This document shows, in pieces, positions 53,298-62,428 of a stretch of DNA of 64,000 nucleotides. Location: assembly GCA_965216205.1 (NCBI GenBank), contig OZ244139.1, positions 3,596,001 through 3,660,000 on the forward strand, in the 5' to 3' direction. Each line of letters begins with the position of its first letter. Positions within the stretch are counted from its first letter, which is position 1. The notes beneath the pieces were generated by a model. The model was not told where the DNA came from, did no database searches, and saw only the letters and a list, made by a program, of their open reading frames with translations. Made by a program: the position numbers and the translations under genes. The DNA comes from CADEDH01 sp965216205 (lineage in GTDB: Bacteria > Actinomycetota > Acidimicrobiia > Acidimicrobiales > SZUA-35).

Positions 53298-53723
53298 TCA
53301 TCGACGCAGCCAGCGGGCCAGTCGTCGGCGGGCGTCAGCCGGTGCTGAACCGGCGGACGTCGAGGCGGTCGGCGAGAGCGGTCGATTCAGCACGAGGGTG
53401 ACCCGGCCCCGAACGGAACCAGCATCGACCGGCCCCCAGGTCCGGCTGTCGCTACCGGCGGGGTTGTCGCTCAGCAGGACGACCCGACCGTCGGCGAGGC
53501 GCTCGCTCAGGCGCTTCACCATCAGCAGACCGACCCGCCGGGGGTGCTCGGCGAGCACCAGGTCGCCGACCTGCGGGCGGACCTGCGGGTCGACGAGCAC
53601 GAACTCGCCGTCGGCGAGCGTCGGTGTCATCGACACGCCATCGACCCGGAACCGGTCCCGACGCCGGAGCGCCCATCGTCCCAGCTCCTGTGCCGCCCGG
53701 AGGACCGCAGGGCTGCTGAGCAC
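53298..53723 (-). CDS. sodX: nickel-type superoxide dismutase maturation protease
   Basis: 141 residues of the S26 signal-peptidase family, short and without a clear membrane anchor. The catalytic Ser is S31 (VDGVSMTPTLADGEFVLVD) and the general-base Lys is K70 (GLLMVKRL). It begins 28 bases after sodN, and this arrangement with NiSOD is the basis for the call: SodX removes the SodN N-terminal propeptide so that the new N-terminal His can bind nickel. The GTG at 53723 has GCAGGG six bases upstream. The longer frame covering sodN is a shadow. The C-terminus is Arg-rich. Confidence 0.88.
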   Translation of the reverse strand: MLSSPAVLRAAQELGRWALRRRDRFRVDGVSMTPTLADGEFVLVDPQVRPQVGDLVLAEHPRRVGLLMVKRLSERLADGRVVLLSDNPAGSDSRTWGPVDAGSVRGRVTLVLNRPLSPTASTSAGSAPADARRRLARWLRR

Positions 53724-53751
53724 GGCGAGCCCTGCGGTCAGGCGATGAGGA

Positions 53752-54207
53752 TCACGGGTTGGCGAGCACCCACGGGACGTCGCGACCCTTGGTCGACCAG
53801 AACATGTGGTGGATCGCCTCGACCTGGGAGAGGAGGTCGTTGGCGGCGTCGACGCTGACGCTGACCTTGCAGGCCGACGCGGCCTTGACCGCGTTCCAGA
53901 ACGTGGTGTGGAGGTCCGGATGGGCCTCGAGGTGCTCGGGCTTGAAGTAGTCGCTCCAGAGGATCTCGAGCTCACGCTTGACCTTCTCTGCCTCCTCCTC
54001 CTTGATCGCCACGTACCGGCCGTAGGTGTTCGCGTCGCCGGCCGGGTCGACGTCGCCCAGCTTCTTGGCCATCGACAGCACCGCCTCGGCCGCGATCCTG
54101 GCACTGGCCGGGTCGTACACACCACAGGGGCCGTCGCAGTGGGCGGCGACGACGGGAGCGGGTGCGATCCGGTCGAGCTTGGCGAGTAGGCGGTTCACGG
54201 GATGCAT
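53752..54207 (-). CDS. sodN: nickel-containing superoxide dismutase
   Basis: 151 residues. NiSOD disproportionates superoxide with a nickel ion bound by the N-terminal hook. The nickel hook HCDGPCGVYDP lies at residues 23-33; after cleavage the His becomes residue 1 and Cys2 and Cys6 bind nickel. The 22-residue leader (MHPVNRLLAKLDRIAPAPVV plus AA) is a propeptide, not a signal peptide. The rest is the four-helix bundle (AEAVLSMAKKLGD, KVKRELEILWSDYFKPEH, DLLSQVEAIHHMFWSTKG). GGAGG lies five bases before the ATG. Just upstream is an 11-bp perfect inverted repeat in the leader. In Streptomyces, nickel regulators control sodN; here no known box is recognised. Confidence 0.96.
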   Translation of the reverse strand: MHPVNRLLAKLDRIAPAPVVAAHCDGPCGVYDPASARIAAEAVLSMAKKLGDVDPAGDANTYGRYVAIKEEEAEKVKRELEILWSDYFKPEHLEAHPDLHTTFWNAVKAASACKVSVSVDAANDLLSQVEAIHHMFWSTKGRDVPWVLANP

Positions 54208-54223
54208 GGGTCCTCCAGAGACG

Positions 54224-54251
54224 TGTCCGAGCGGATTCGACCGCTCGGACA
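54224..54251 (-). promoter_or_regulatory. perfect 11-bp inverted repeat in the sodN leader
   Basis: On the minus strand TGTCCGAGCGG, six bases, then CCGCTCGGACA, all pairs matching. It ends 17 bases before the sodN start codon and is downstream of a possible -10 (TAGGGT, 54284-54289), so it should be inside the mRNA leader. It could be an RNA hairpin affecting translation or stability, or an operator for a dimeric repressor. It does not resemble the Streptomyces Nur site as I know it. Confidence 0.6.
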
Positions 54252-54309
54252 TTGACGATACGGCCAGGTCGGCGGCGATCGACACCCTATGACGCCTATT
54301 CCACGAGAG

Positions 54310-56013
54310 CTAGCGGGCGAGCACCACGAGCACGATGACGAGGGCGATGGCTGCGAGGACCACGAGCCCGAGAAGCCATGCCGCGACCGGGCGCTTCCTG
54401 GGTTCCGGCTGAGGTGGCCGCCCGGCGAGACCCTGGGCACCGAACCCCGGCGGCTGACCGCCGGGATACACGCTGGTCCGGTCGACCCCACCGCCGTCGG
54501 GGTAGGCGGCGGCGGGAGGCCGGGCCGGCGGTGGCTGCCGCCCCACGATCGGCGCCGCCTTCCCCGGCGATGCCCGACCGGGTGACCTCGACGGGGGACC
54601 TGCCGGCGCGCCCGGTCGCTCGATCGGGAGCGCCTTCGGCGGCTGCCCACCACCGGTACGACCACTCACCGGATTCTCGATCGGCAACCCCGACCCACCA
54701 CCGGTACGACCACTCACCGGATTCTCGATCGGCAACCCGGTCGGGCGCTGGGGGGCGGGTGCGGCCGGCGTCTGGGGAACGGCAGCGGCCGGCCGTTCGA
54801 CCGGTCGCTCGATGGGGAGCGCTCGTCCCTTGCCGATGGCCGGGTTGTAGAGGTGGGCCGGAGCGACGACGGTCATGTTCGGGTCTCGCCCGCTCGGCAC
54901 CGCTGGGGTGTCCGACGAGGGGACCGGCGCATCGGACGTGCTGTCGAGGATGCCGCTGGCGGCGAACGCCGCCCCGAGCGCGATGGCGTGCTTCGGGTGG
55001 GCGTCGACCGCCACCGGGCGCCCCAGCTCCGAGGTGACGAGCAGCGAGATGAGGGGGATCCGGCTCGACCCGCCGACGAGCAGCACCCGGGTGATGTCGG
55101 CGACCTCCAGCTCCGCGGAGCGAACGGCTCGCTGCATCGCCTCGATGCTGTCGAGCAGCGACGGCCGGATCAGGGTCTCGAACTCGCGGCGGGTGATCCG
55201 AACCTCGGTCTGCAGGTTGGGCAGCAGCACGGGGACCGACGCATCGGTGTCGGCCGACAGTGCCTCCTTGGCATCGATGCAGTCGAGGCGCAGCCGGGCC
55301 ACTGCGGCCAACGCGGCGGGGTCGTCGTGGTCGAGCTCGGCCAGCGCGCTGCCGAGCGAACCGGTCACGTGGCCGAAGATGGCGGCGTCGAAGTCGATCC
55401 CGCCGAGCCGCTCGACCCCTTCGGGCTTACCGAGTACCGAGAACCCATCGGGCGTGCGTCGGAGCACGGCGGCGTCGAACGTGCCACCGCCGAGGTCGTA
55501 GACGGCCACCACCTCCCCCGGGTCGATCCGCTCCTGCGCTGCGTACGACAGCGCCGCCGCCTCGGGCTCGGTCAGGTAACCCACCTTGCCGGGGTCGAGG
55601 TGTGCCATCGTGACCGCCCGCTCCAGGAGCTCCCGCTTGTAGGAACCCCAGTTCGCGGGGTGGGTGATCACGATCCTGGTCGGTTCACCACCCTCCCGGT
55701 CGCGTACTGCGCCGTACACCGACTCCAGCAGGTGGGCGGTCAGCTCCTCGGCGGTGTGCGGCGAACCGCCGACGATGATCGGGGTGGTGTCGCCGAGGCG
55801 ACGCTTGAACTCCCGGACCACCCGTTCGGGCTCGCTCATCGACCGGCGCTCGGCAGCATCGCCGGTGAGGATCGTGCCGTCGGATCGGATCAGGACGACC
55901 GAGGGGATGGCAGCTCCGCGGGCCCCGAGACTGAAGATCGTCGCCGCTCCGTCGCGGAACACGGCCGCCGCCGAATAGGTCGTGCCGAGATCGATTCCAA
56001 CTTGATAGCTCAC
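54310..56013 (-). CDS. membrane-anchored Hsp70-like (DnaK-family) ATPase
   Basis: 567 residues. Residues about 1-355 are a complete actin-like Hsp70 ATPase domain: VGIDLGTTYSAAAVF (phosphate 1), YLTEPEAAALSYAAQ, VAVYDLGGGTFDAAVL (phosphate 2), and TRVLLVGGSSRIPLISLLV (adenosine). The peptide-binding domain of DnaK is absent. Instead there is a Pro/Arg/Gly-rich linker with a 16-residue repeat (GLPIENPVSGRTGGG twice) and a terminal helix (VAAWLLGLVVLAAIALVIVLVVL, about 543-565) that anchors it, with the ATPase in the cytoplasm. The GTG start has GGAGGAA well placed. It might gate or power a surface process; this is inference. It is not DnaK. Confidence 0.82.
   Translation of the reverse strand: MSYQVGIDLGTTYSAAAVFRDGAATIFSLGARGAAIPSVVLIRSDGTILTGDAAERRSMSEPERVVREFKRRLGDTTPIIVGGSPHTAEELTAHLLESVYGAVRDREGGEPTRIVITHPANWGSYKRELLERAVTMAHLDPGKVGYLTEPEAAALSYAAQERIDPGEVVAVYDLGGGTFDAAVLRRTPDGFSVLGKPEGVERLGGIDFDAAIFGHVTGSLGSALAELDHDDPAALAAVARLRLDCIDAKEALSADTDASVPVLLPNLQTEVRITRREFETLIRPSLLDSIEAMQRAVRSAELEVADITRVLLVGGSSRIPLISLLVTSELGRPVAVDAHPKHAIALGAAFAASGILDSTSDAPVPSSDTPAVPSGRDPNMTVVAPAHLYNPAIGKGRALPIERPVERPAAAVPQTPAAPAPQRPTGLPIENPVSGRTGGGSGLPIENPVSGRTGGGQPPKALPIERPGAPAGPPSRSPGRASPGKAAPIVGRQPPPARPPAAAYPDGGGVDRTSVYPGGQPPGFGAQGLAGRPPQPEPRKRPVAAWLLGLVVLAAIALVIVLVVLAR
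54646..54741 (-). repeat. 48-bp tandem duplication in the Hsp70-like gene
   Basis: Two copies, identical over about 45 bases, repeat with a 48-base period and encode GLPIENPVSGRTGGG plus one residue twice. The near-identity at the DNA level points to a recent event. Confidence 0.85.
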
Positions 56014-56124
56014 CCAGAGCTTCCTCCTGCCCCATCGGGGGGCGGCGATGCTCGTTCACCTGCCGCTGCCGCGTCGCCCGTTCGCATCCTACCGTGGCGG
56101 ATCGACGGGCCTGGGCAGGCCTCC

Positions 56125-57051
56125 TCAGTAGCCGGCATCGGGATCGATGATGCCCTCGAGGTGCTCGCCCCGACCGAACGCCTCGACGTTGCGGCGGATG
56201 TGGGCTGCCAGGAGCGGCACGCCCATCTCCTCGGTGTTGCCCACGTGGGGGGTGACGAGCACGTTGTGCAGACCCCACAGCGGGTGATCGTCGGGCAGCG
56301 GCTCGGGATCGGTCACATCGAGGCATGCCCCGGCGATCGATCCCGCTTCGAGCGCCGTCACCAGGGCTGTGGTGTCGACGTGGCCCCCACGGGCGACGTT
56401 TATCAGCCACGCGTGCTCGGCCATGGCCTCCAGTTCCGCAGTGCCGATCACCCCGGTGGTCTCGGGGGTGAGCGCCAGCGCCAGGACCACGAGGTCGGCG
56501 GTGCCGAGCACGTCCAGCCGCTGGTCCAGCGCCACCGTCCTCGTCGCGCCGTCCATGGGTTCGGCCCGGCGACGGATGACGGTGGTCGTGCAGTCGAAAC
56601 CCTGCAGGAGCCGGAGCAGTTCGGCGGTGATGCCACCGGCACCGAAGATCACGATCTCGCCGTCGATGAGGTTCCGACCCTGGTGCGCCGACCAACGTGG
56701 CGTTCTCGCGTAGTGGACCACCGATCGGAGGCCAGCCAGCCCGAGCGTCATCACGTGCTCGGCGACCGGCCGGGCGTAGACCCCGCGGGCGCAGGTCCAC
56801 GTTCGCTCGTGGTCGAGGTGGGGCACGTAGGGCTCGATGCCGGCGAACGGGAGTCCGACCCAACGCACGTCGCCGCCCCGCCGGAGGACGGCGGGAAGCT
56901 CCTCGGGCACGGTCGGGTCGGCCCAGACCAGGGCCGTGGCGTCCTCGATCGGGACGATACGACCGCCGCCGGCGACGACCGCCTCCTCGAGCGACTCGTG
57001 ACGTCCGCTCTTCGGCTCGACCGCGATCGGTGCCTGCTGCACCTCCGGCAT
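56125..57051 (-). CDS. D-isomer-specific 2-hydroxyacid dehydrogenase
   Basis: 308 residues with the two-domain D-2-hydroxyacid dehydrogenase fold. The NAD-binding motif reads GEIVIFGAGGITAELLRLL near residue 132 (G-x-G-x2-x, slightly unusual). The signature LINVARGGHVDTTALVTAL (about 215) supplies the catalytic Arg, LDVTDPEPLPDDHPLWG has Glu, and NVLVTPHVGNTEE has His. It could be a phosphoglycerate dehydrogenase relative, which would fit with serine supply for the neighbouring transsulfuration genes, but this is inference. The ATG shares one base with the stop of the upstream gene (TGATG), showing coupled translation. Confidence 0.82.
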   Translation of the reverse strand: MPEVQQAPIAVEPKSGRHESLEEAVVAGGGRIVPIEDATALVWADPTVPEELPAVLRRGGDVRWVGLPFAGIEPYVPHLDHERTWTCARGVYARPVAEHVMTLGLAGLRSVVHYARTPRWSAHQGRNLIDGEIVIFGAGGITAELLRLLQGFDCTTTVIRRRAEPMDGATRTVALDQRLDVLGTADLVVLALALTPETTGVIGTAELEAMAEHAWLINVARGGHVDTTALVTALEAGSIAGACLDVTDPEPLPDDHPLWGLHNVLVTPHVGNTEEMGVPLLAAHIRRNVEAFGRGEHLEGIIDPDAGY

Positions 57052-58274
57052 CAGCGGATCGTGTCGAGTGCTCGTCGGAGGTCGGCCACGAGGTCGGCTT
57101 CGTCCTCGATGCCGACCGACAACCGGATCAGGTCGTCCGGCACCTCGAGCGCCGAACCGGCAGCGGACGCGTGCGTCATGACGCCGGGGTGCTCGATGAG
57201 CGACTCGACGGCGCCGAGCGATTCGGCGAGGGTGAACACCCGGGTGGCCTCGATCACCCGGTTGGCGTCGTCCTGACTGCCGACCCGGAAGCTGACCATG
57301 CCCCCGAAGCCCCGCATCTGGGTCGCAGCCACGTCGTGCCCCGGATGGCCGGGCAGCCCCGGATACAGGACGTGGGTGACAGCCTCGTGGCCGGTGAGGA
57401 GATCCACGATGGCCGCCGCGTTGGCGTTGTGCCGCTCCATCCGCACGGCGAGCGTCTTCACCCCCCGCAGCGTCAGGTAGCAGTCCCACGGGGCTGGCAC
57501 GGCACCGACCGCGTTCTGGATGAACGCGAGGTGGTCGTGGACCTCGCCGTCGTCGGTGGCTACGAAGCCGCCGACCACGTCGGAGTGGCCGCCGAGGTAC
57601 TTGGTGGTCGAGTGGACGACGATGTCGGCACCGTCGGCCAGCGGGTTCTGCAGGTACGGCGTGGCGAACGTGTTGTCTACGACCAGCCGGGCACCGTTCC
57701 GGCTGGCGACGGCCGCCACCGCGGCGATGTCGACGACGGTCAGCAGCGGGTTGGTGGGCGTCTCGACCCACACCAGCTTCGTCTCCGGCGGCCAGCCGTC
57801 GCCGAGGTTCGCGGTGTCGGCCAGGTCGTGGGCCGACCAGGTGATGCCCGCCCGGCCGAACACCTTGCTGATCAGGCGGAACGTGCCACCGTAGGCGTCG
57901 TTGCCGAGCACGACGTGATCGCCGGGCTCGAGGAGCCGGAGCACGGCGTCCTCGGCCGCGAGCCCGCTGGCGAACGACACGCCGAACGCCGCACCTTCGA
58001 GGGCTGCCAACGCGTTCTGCAGCGCTGTTCTCGTCGGGTTGCCGGTGCGGGCGTACTCATAGCCGGCGTGCTTGCCGACGGCCTCCTGGGCGAAGGTCGA
58101 GGTCTGGAAGACGGGCACGGTGACCGCTCCAGTGACGGCTTCCGGGTCCTGTCCGACGTGGATGGCCTTCGTGGCGAAACCCCACGATTCGGCGTCGTGG
58201 CCGTCATCGGCGGCCGCGTCATCTGGGTTCGCGTCGACGCGGTCGTCGTCGTGCGATTCGGTGGGCTGGGTCAT
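57051..58274 (-). CDS. cystathionine gamma-synthase/gamma-lyase
   Basis: 407 residues of PLP fold type I. It has the full set: YARTGNPTRTALQNALAALE, ASGLAAEDAVL (phosphate binding), VETPTNPLLTVVDIAAVA, and PLP Lys in HSTTKYLGGHSDVVGG near residue 230. An Asp-rich N-terminus of about 30 residues is extra. Next to cystathionine beta-synthase the natural reading is gamma-lyase (cystathionine to cysteine), while the sequence also fits gamma-synthase. It is 13 bases downstream of the beta-synthase gene and overlaps the dehydrogenase. Confidence 0.88.
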   Translation of the reverse strand: MTQPTESHDDDRVDANPDDAAADDGHDAESWGFATKAIHVGQDPEAVTGAVTVPVFQTSTFAQEAVGKHAGYEYARTGNPTRTALQNALAALEGAAFGVSFASGLAAEDAVLRLLEPGDHVVLGNDAYGGTFRLISKVFGRAGITWSAHDLADTANLGDGWPPETKLVWVETPTNPLLTVVDIAAVAAVASRNGARLVVDNTFATPYLQNPLADGADIVVHSTTKYLGGHSDVVGGFVATDDGEVHDHLAFIQNAVGAVPAPWDCYLTLRGVKTLAVRMERHNANAAAIVDLLTGHEAVTHVLYPGLPGHPGHDVAATQMRGFGGMVSFRVGSQDDANRVIEATRVFTLAESLGAVESLIEHPGVMTHASAAGSALEVPDDLIRLSVGIEDEADLVADLRRALDTIR

Positions 58275-58287
58275 CGACGAAGGCCTC

Positions 58288-59661
58288 CTACCCCATCGGG
58301 GTGTCTTGGGAGAGGAACGTGAGAAGATCGGCTCTGGCCACGACGGTGCGGGGTCGGCCGCCGTCGAGCACGAGCAGCGCCGGCGCCCGATCGAGCAGTT
58401 CCACCGCGAGCTCGACGGGCTGCCCGATGCCGATCGTGGGCATCGCCGGGCTCATGACGTCCTCGACCGACTTGTCGAGAACGCTGGGATTCTTGAACGC
58501 CGCCTCCATGATCCGGAGCTCGTCGATCGAGCCGGCGACCTCCGCCGCGGCCAGTGGCATCTCACCCTTCGCCACGGGGAGCTGTGACACCCCGTGGGTC
58601 TGGAGCAGGTGGATCGCTTCGCGGACCAGGTCGTCCGGTTGCACGTACAGCAGAGACGGCCGGCCGCCGTCCTTGGCCGAGATGACGTCGGCGACGACCG
58701 GACCGTCGCCCACGAGGAAGCCGTAGCCGGCCATCCACTCGTCGTTGAAGACCCGGCTCAGGTAGCCCCGACCGGAGTCGGGGATGAGGACAACCACGAG
58801 ATCGTCGGCGGTCAGGCCAGTGGCCAGTCGGAGGCCGGCGGCGACCGCAGTGCCCCCCGACCCGCCGATCAGGAGGCCCTCCCGCTCCGTGACGCGCCGG
58901 GCGGTGAGGAACGAGTCGGCGTCGGAAATCGCGATGACCTCGTCGACGACCGCCGGTTCGTAGGTGGTCGGCCAGAAGTCCTCGCCGACCCCCTCCACGA
59001 GATACGGCCGACCGGTGCCACCGGAGTACACGGAGCCCTCGGGATCGGCGGCGACGACCCGGACATCGGGATTCTGCGATTTCAGGTAGCTGCCGACGCC
59101 GGACAGCGTTCCGCCGGTGCCGGCCCCGGCCACGAAATGGGTGATGCGGCCGTCGGTCTGCCGCCAGATCTCGGGCCCGGTCGTTGCGCTGTGGGAAGCG
59201 GGATTGGCGGGGTTCGCGTACTGGTTCGGCCGATACGCGCCGGGCGTCTCGGCCACGAGCCGTTCGGCGGTCGAGTAGTAGGAGTCGGGGTCCTCGGGAG
59301 CGACCGCCACCGGACATACCACCACCTCGGCCCCGTAGGCCCGCAGCAGATCGATCTTCTCGGGGGCGACCTTGTCGGTCGTGACGAAGATGCAGTCGTA
59401 GCCGCGCTGGGCAGCGACGATAGCGAGGCCGACACCGGTGTTGCCGGAGGTCGGCTCGACGATGGTGCCACCGGGCTGGAGCTCCCCGCTCCGCTCGGCC
59501 TCATCGATCATCCACAGCGCCGGGCGATCCTTCGAGCTCCCGCCCGGGTTGGTCGTCTCCAGCTTGACCGCGACCGGGCACTCGATTCCCTCCGTCACCT
59601 GACGCAGGTGGACCATCGGGGTGTTCCCGATCAGGTCGAGTACCGAGTTCGCTATCTCCAT
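58288..59661 (-). CDS. cystathionine beta-synthase
   Basis: 457 residues, PLP fold type II with a C-terminal CBS-domain pair. The PLP Lys is in NPGGSSKDRPALWMIDEA near residue 40; the SGNTG substrate motif is VEPTSGNTGVGLAIVA, and the phosphate loop is GAGTGGTLSGVG (about 178). From about 335, two CBS motifs (LREAIHLLQTHGVSQLPVA type and SVLDKSVEDVMSPAMPTIGI) suggest regulation by adenosyl ligands. It joins serine and homocysteine to cystathionine, the first step of reverse transsulfuration. AAGGAT lies a few bases before the ATG. It leads the three-gene operon. Confidence 0.92.
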   Translation of the reverse strand: MEIANSVLDLIGNTPMVHLRQVTEGIECPVAVKLETTNPGGSSKDRPALWMIDEAERSGELQPGGTIVEPTSGNTGVGLAIVAAQRGYDCIFVTTDKVAPEKIDLLRAYGAEVVVCPVAVAPEDPDSYYSTAERLVAETPGAYRPNQYANPANPASHSATTGPEIWRQTDGRITHFVAGAGTGGTLSGVGSYLKSQNPDVRVVAADPEGSVYSGGTGRPYLVEGVGEDFWPTTYEPAVVDEVIAISDADSFLTARRVTEREGLLIGGSGGTAVAAGLRLATGLTADDLVVVLIPDSGRGYLSRVFNDEWMAGYGFLVGDGPVVADVISAKDGGRPSLLYVQPDDLVREAIHLLQTHGVSQLPVAKGEMPLAAAEVAGSIDELRIMEAAFKNPSVLDKSVEDVMSPAMPTIGIGQPVELAVELLDRAPALLVLDGGRPRTVVARADLLTFLSQDTPMG

Positions 59662-59728
59662 GGGTGATCCTTCCGTGGAACCACCGAGGAGGGTAACCGC
59701 CTTCCCTCGCTCCCAGCGGGTGCTCGGC

Positions 59729-62302
59729 TCAGTCGACCGCCACGGGAACCGGTGGCTCGACCGGAGCCGGCTGCTCAGCCGACGCCAGCGATGTCGAGCC
59801 CAGCTCCACCGAATCGGCGATGCGGTAGGTCCCGTCGTGCTGCATGATCATCCAGAGCATCACCGAACGCCGTTCGGCCTGGCGCACACCGACGATCTTG
59901 TTGCGGCCGTCGACGAGCTGCCGGACCGGGTGGTCGACCGTGACCACGAGCGTCGCCGGCGGCGAGTTGCTCACGACCCGGAGGGCCCGCAGCCTGGGTT
60001 GACGACCGACGATGCGCAGCCCGGCGTCGGCCAGATTCCGATGATGATCGAACGAGTCGACGAAGAGCGGGGTCTCGGGGATGAACACCGAGGCGATGTC
60101 GGCGGCCGCCGGGTCGGCCTGGAAGGAGAACTCCGCCTCGAGCAGGCCGATGACCACGTCGACCCACGCCCGGTGTTCCACCTGGCTCGACACGGTGGAG
60201 CCGTTGAGCGCCTCGAGCGCCACCTTCACCGGTTTCGAGGCGAAGTGGCTGATGGCCCGGCTCCCGAGCATGACCGGGCGGAGCAACCAGATCGCGACGA
60301 CGGTCTCGATGAGGATCACCACGGCGAGCAGGATCCCGAACCGCCGCATGACCGTGAGATCGGCGACGAGCAGCCCGAAGGAACCGACTACACCCAGCGC
60401 CATCGCCACGGTCGCCGCCGTCCCCTCGATCTCGAGCGCGCTGTCCACGAGCGCGTCCGTGTCGACAACCCGTCGACCGGCGAGACCGTTGACGAGCCGG
60501 CGGAGGAAGCCGAGCTCGAACATCCCGGCGCCGAGCGCGAGCACGAACAGCGCAAGCTGGATCTCCTGGCCGGTGACGTCGCCGACGAGCAGGTGGTAGA
60601 GCCCGGCGGCGGCGGCCAGGGAGACGAGCCGGATCGCTGCGGCCATGCCGGCGAGCCGCAGGTCGTCGATGAGGGCAAAGACGGCGACGGCGCCAGCGAC
60701 CGCAAGCGCCATCACGGTCGACCACACCAGCAGGCGGGCGCCGGCGGCGGCGTCCCGCCCGTCGACGGGCGAGCCATGCAACTCGAGATCGAGGTCGGCG
60801 TCGACCGCTTCCAGCGCGTCGACCAATGCGATCGCAGCCGCGCTCCGACCGGTCACCCCCGGTACCACGATGGCGTGCTCCGGCTCGGCGGTCGCCTCAT
60901 CGGCGACCACACCGCCGGCGCCGCGGGCGGCGGGAACGCCGATCAGTCCGTCGAGCGAGGTGAACGCCCCCTGCTCGAACCGCCCCGCTGCGGTGTCCAC
61001 CCGGGCCACGCGCTCCAGCCGCGACACCCGTTCGAGCCACGCCGTCCTCGCCGCCCCGTCCATCTCCTCGGGGAACTGGACCACGATGGCCGACGTCGGG
61101 TCGCCGCCGCGAGCGAGCAGGTCGCGGGTGCCGACGACGGCGGCATCGTCGGCGCCGAGCGCCCGCTCGTCGAGCAGTTCGGCGTCGCTCGTGCTCCGGA
61201 ACGCGAAGAAGCCGAGCGCGGTGAGGAACACGGCGAAACCGACGAGCACCAGGATCGGGACGTCGCGTCCGCTCGGGATCGGCAATGGCTCCGCCGACGA
61301 GCCCGACGGAAGGCCGATGACCGCGAGCGCTGGCGGGAGGACGGCGAGGACGAAGACGGCGGCGGTGACGACGCCCACGAGTAGCACCGACGCGACGGAA
61401 CGGGTCGGGGCGAGCAGCTCGAGGAACAGGGCGGTGATGCCGGTCGTGGCCACGAGGAGGAACAGCTCGAAACCCACCGACTGGACCGCCCGGCGGATCA
61501 CGTCGGCCTGGTCCTCCCCGTGGGGTGCCTCGAACCAGACGAGCAGCCGGACGACCAGGTAGCCGGCCACCACGATGCCACCGAGCGCGGCCGGCAGGGC
61601 GGTCGTGGCCAGCGAGCCGTCGAACGGACCGGCGACCGATTCGCCGACCTCGCCCGCCAGCCAGGCGGCGGCGGCCAGGGTCACGCCGACGAGCACACCG
61701 CGAGTGCCGTCGAGCCGCCACGCCACGATCACACCGAGCACGAGCGACGAGAGGGCGACCGCCAGCGCCGCCCCGAGGCCGACCCGGCCGAGCAGCTCCC
61801 GGTCGGTCACGTCGCGCCCGCTGACCGTGAAGTCGCTGGCGGCCACGAGCTCGGCTGCGGCCTCGGCATCGGTATCGGCACCGAATGCCTGGTCGGCGTC
61901 CGACCCGGTTTCGAGCTGGTCGACGATCGCTGCGTCGACAGCCCTGCGGGCGGCGACCTCGCTGCCGGGCGCGAACGCGACGAGCAGTCGGCGGCCCGAG
62001 ATCCCCAGCTGATCGTCCACGACCCACGCGATCGCCGGCGAGCGCTGGAGGGCGGTGACGATGTCGGCTGCGACCTCATCGGTGGTCGATGTGCCGTCAT
62101 CAGCGCTCGCATCAGTCGGCGGCACCGCGATGACCACGTCGGCGATGAGCTCAGCCGATGCCTCCGATGAGCCGTCGCCGTCGGCCGCTCCCGACGGTCC
62201 GGCGATCCCCAGCACGACGCCCATGACCGCGACCGCGACGACACCGAACAGGCCGCTGAGCACACGCGGCCACCTACGCCTCGCCCATCTTGCGGAAGTC
62301 AC
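59729..62302 (-). CDS. MMPL/RND-like multispanning membrane protein
   Basis: 857 residues. One helix near the N-terminus (about 15-36) is followed by a soluble extracytoplasmic region, then two clusters of about five helices each separated by a second large loop (about 375-500). The pattern (IIVAWRLDGTRGVLVGVTLAA, DVIRRAVQSVGFELFLLVATTGI) resembles MMPL/SSD-type transporters with weak similarity. A polar C-terminal domain (about 700-840) follows the last helix, resembling a secreted beta-rich domain. Transported substrate unknown. GTG 62302 is preferred because GAGGAC lies eight bases away; a GTG at 62308 is two codons earlier. The frame remains open upstream into the neighbouring gene. Confidence 0.72.
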   Translation of the reverse strand: MTSARWARRRWPRVLSGLFGVVAVAVMGVVLGIAGPSGAADGDGSSEASAELIADVVIAVPPTDASADDGTSTTDEVAADIVTALQRSPAIAWVVDDQLGISGRRLLVAFAPGSEVAARRAVDAAIVDQLETGSDADQAFGADTDAEAAAELVAASDFTVSGRDVTDRELLGRVGLGAALAVALSSLVLGVIVAWRLDGTRGVLVGVTLAAAAWLAGEVGESVAGPFDGSLATTALPAALGGIVVAGYLVVRLLVWFEAPHGEDQADVIRRAVQSVGFELFLLVATTGITALFLELLAPTRSVASVLLVGVVTAAVFVLAVLPPALAVIGLPSGSSAEPLPIPSGRDVPILVLVGFAVFLTALGFFAFRSTSDAELLDERALGADDAAVVGTRDLLARGGDPTSAIVVQFPEEMDGAARTAWLERVSRLERVARVDTAAGRFEQGAFTSLDGLIGVPAARGAGGVVADEATAEPEHAIVVPGVTGRSAAAIALVDALEAVDADLDLELHGSPVDGRDAAAGARLLVWSTVMALAVAGAVAVFALIDDLRLAGMAAAIRLVSLAAAAGLYHLLVGDVTGQEIQLALFVLALGAGMFELGFLRRLVNGLAGRRVVDTDALVDSALEIEGTAATVAMALGVVGSFGLLVADLTVMRRFGILLAVVILIETVVAIWLLRPVMLGSRAISHFASKPVKVALEALNGSTVSSQVEHRAWVDVVIGLLEAEFSFQADPAAADIASVFIPETPLFVDSFDHHRNLADAGLRIVGRQPRLRALRVVSNSPPATLVVTVDHPVRQLVDGRNKIVGVRQAERRSVMLWMIMQHDGTYRIADSVELGSTSLASAEQPAPVEPPVPVAVD

Positions 62303-62415
62303 CTGCACGTCCTCGGTGTCGGGTGGGAACCTACCAGCGGCAAGGGTAGCCCCCGGCGGCCGCTCGGGTGGCGCGGCCCCACACATCCCGGCCGCCAGCG
62401 GCGCCGACCAGATGC

Positions 62416-62421
62416 AAGACT
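62416..62421 (+). promoter_or_regulatory. hexamer AAGACT seven bases before a start
   Basis: AAGACT, seven bases, then the GTG at 62429. It matches the spacing of the window's leaderless-type starts, though not the TA at the first two positions. Confidence 0.25.
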
Positions 62422-62428
62422 GCCAGAC

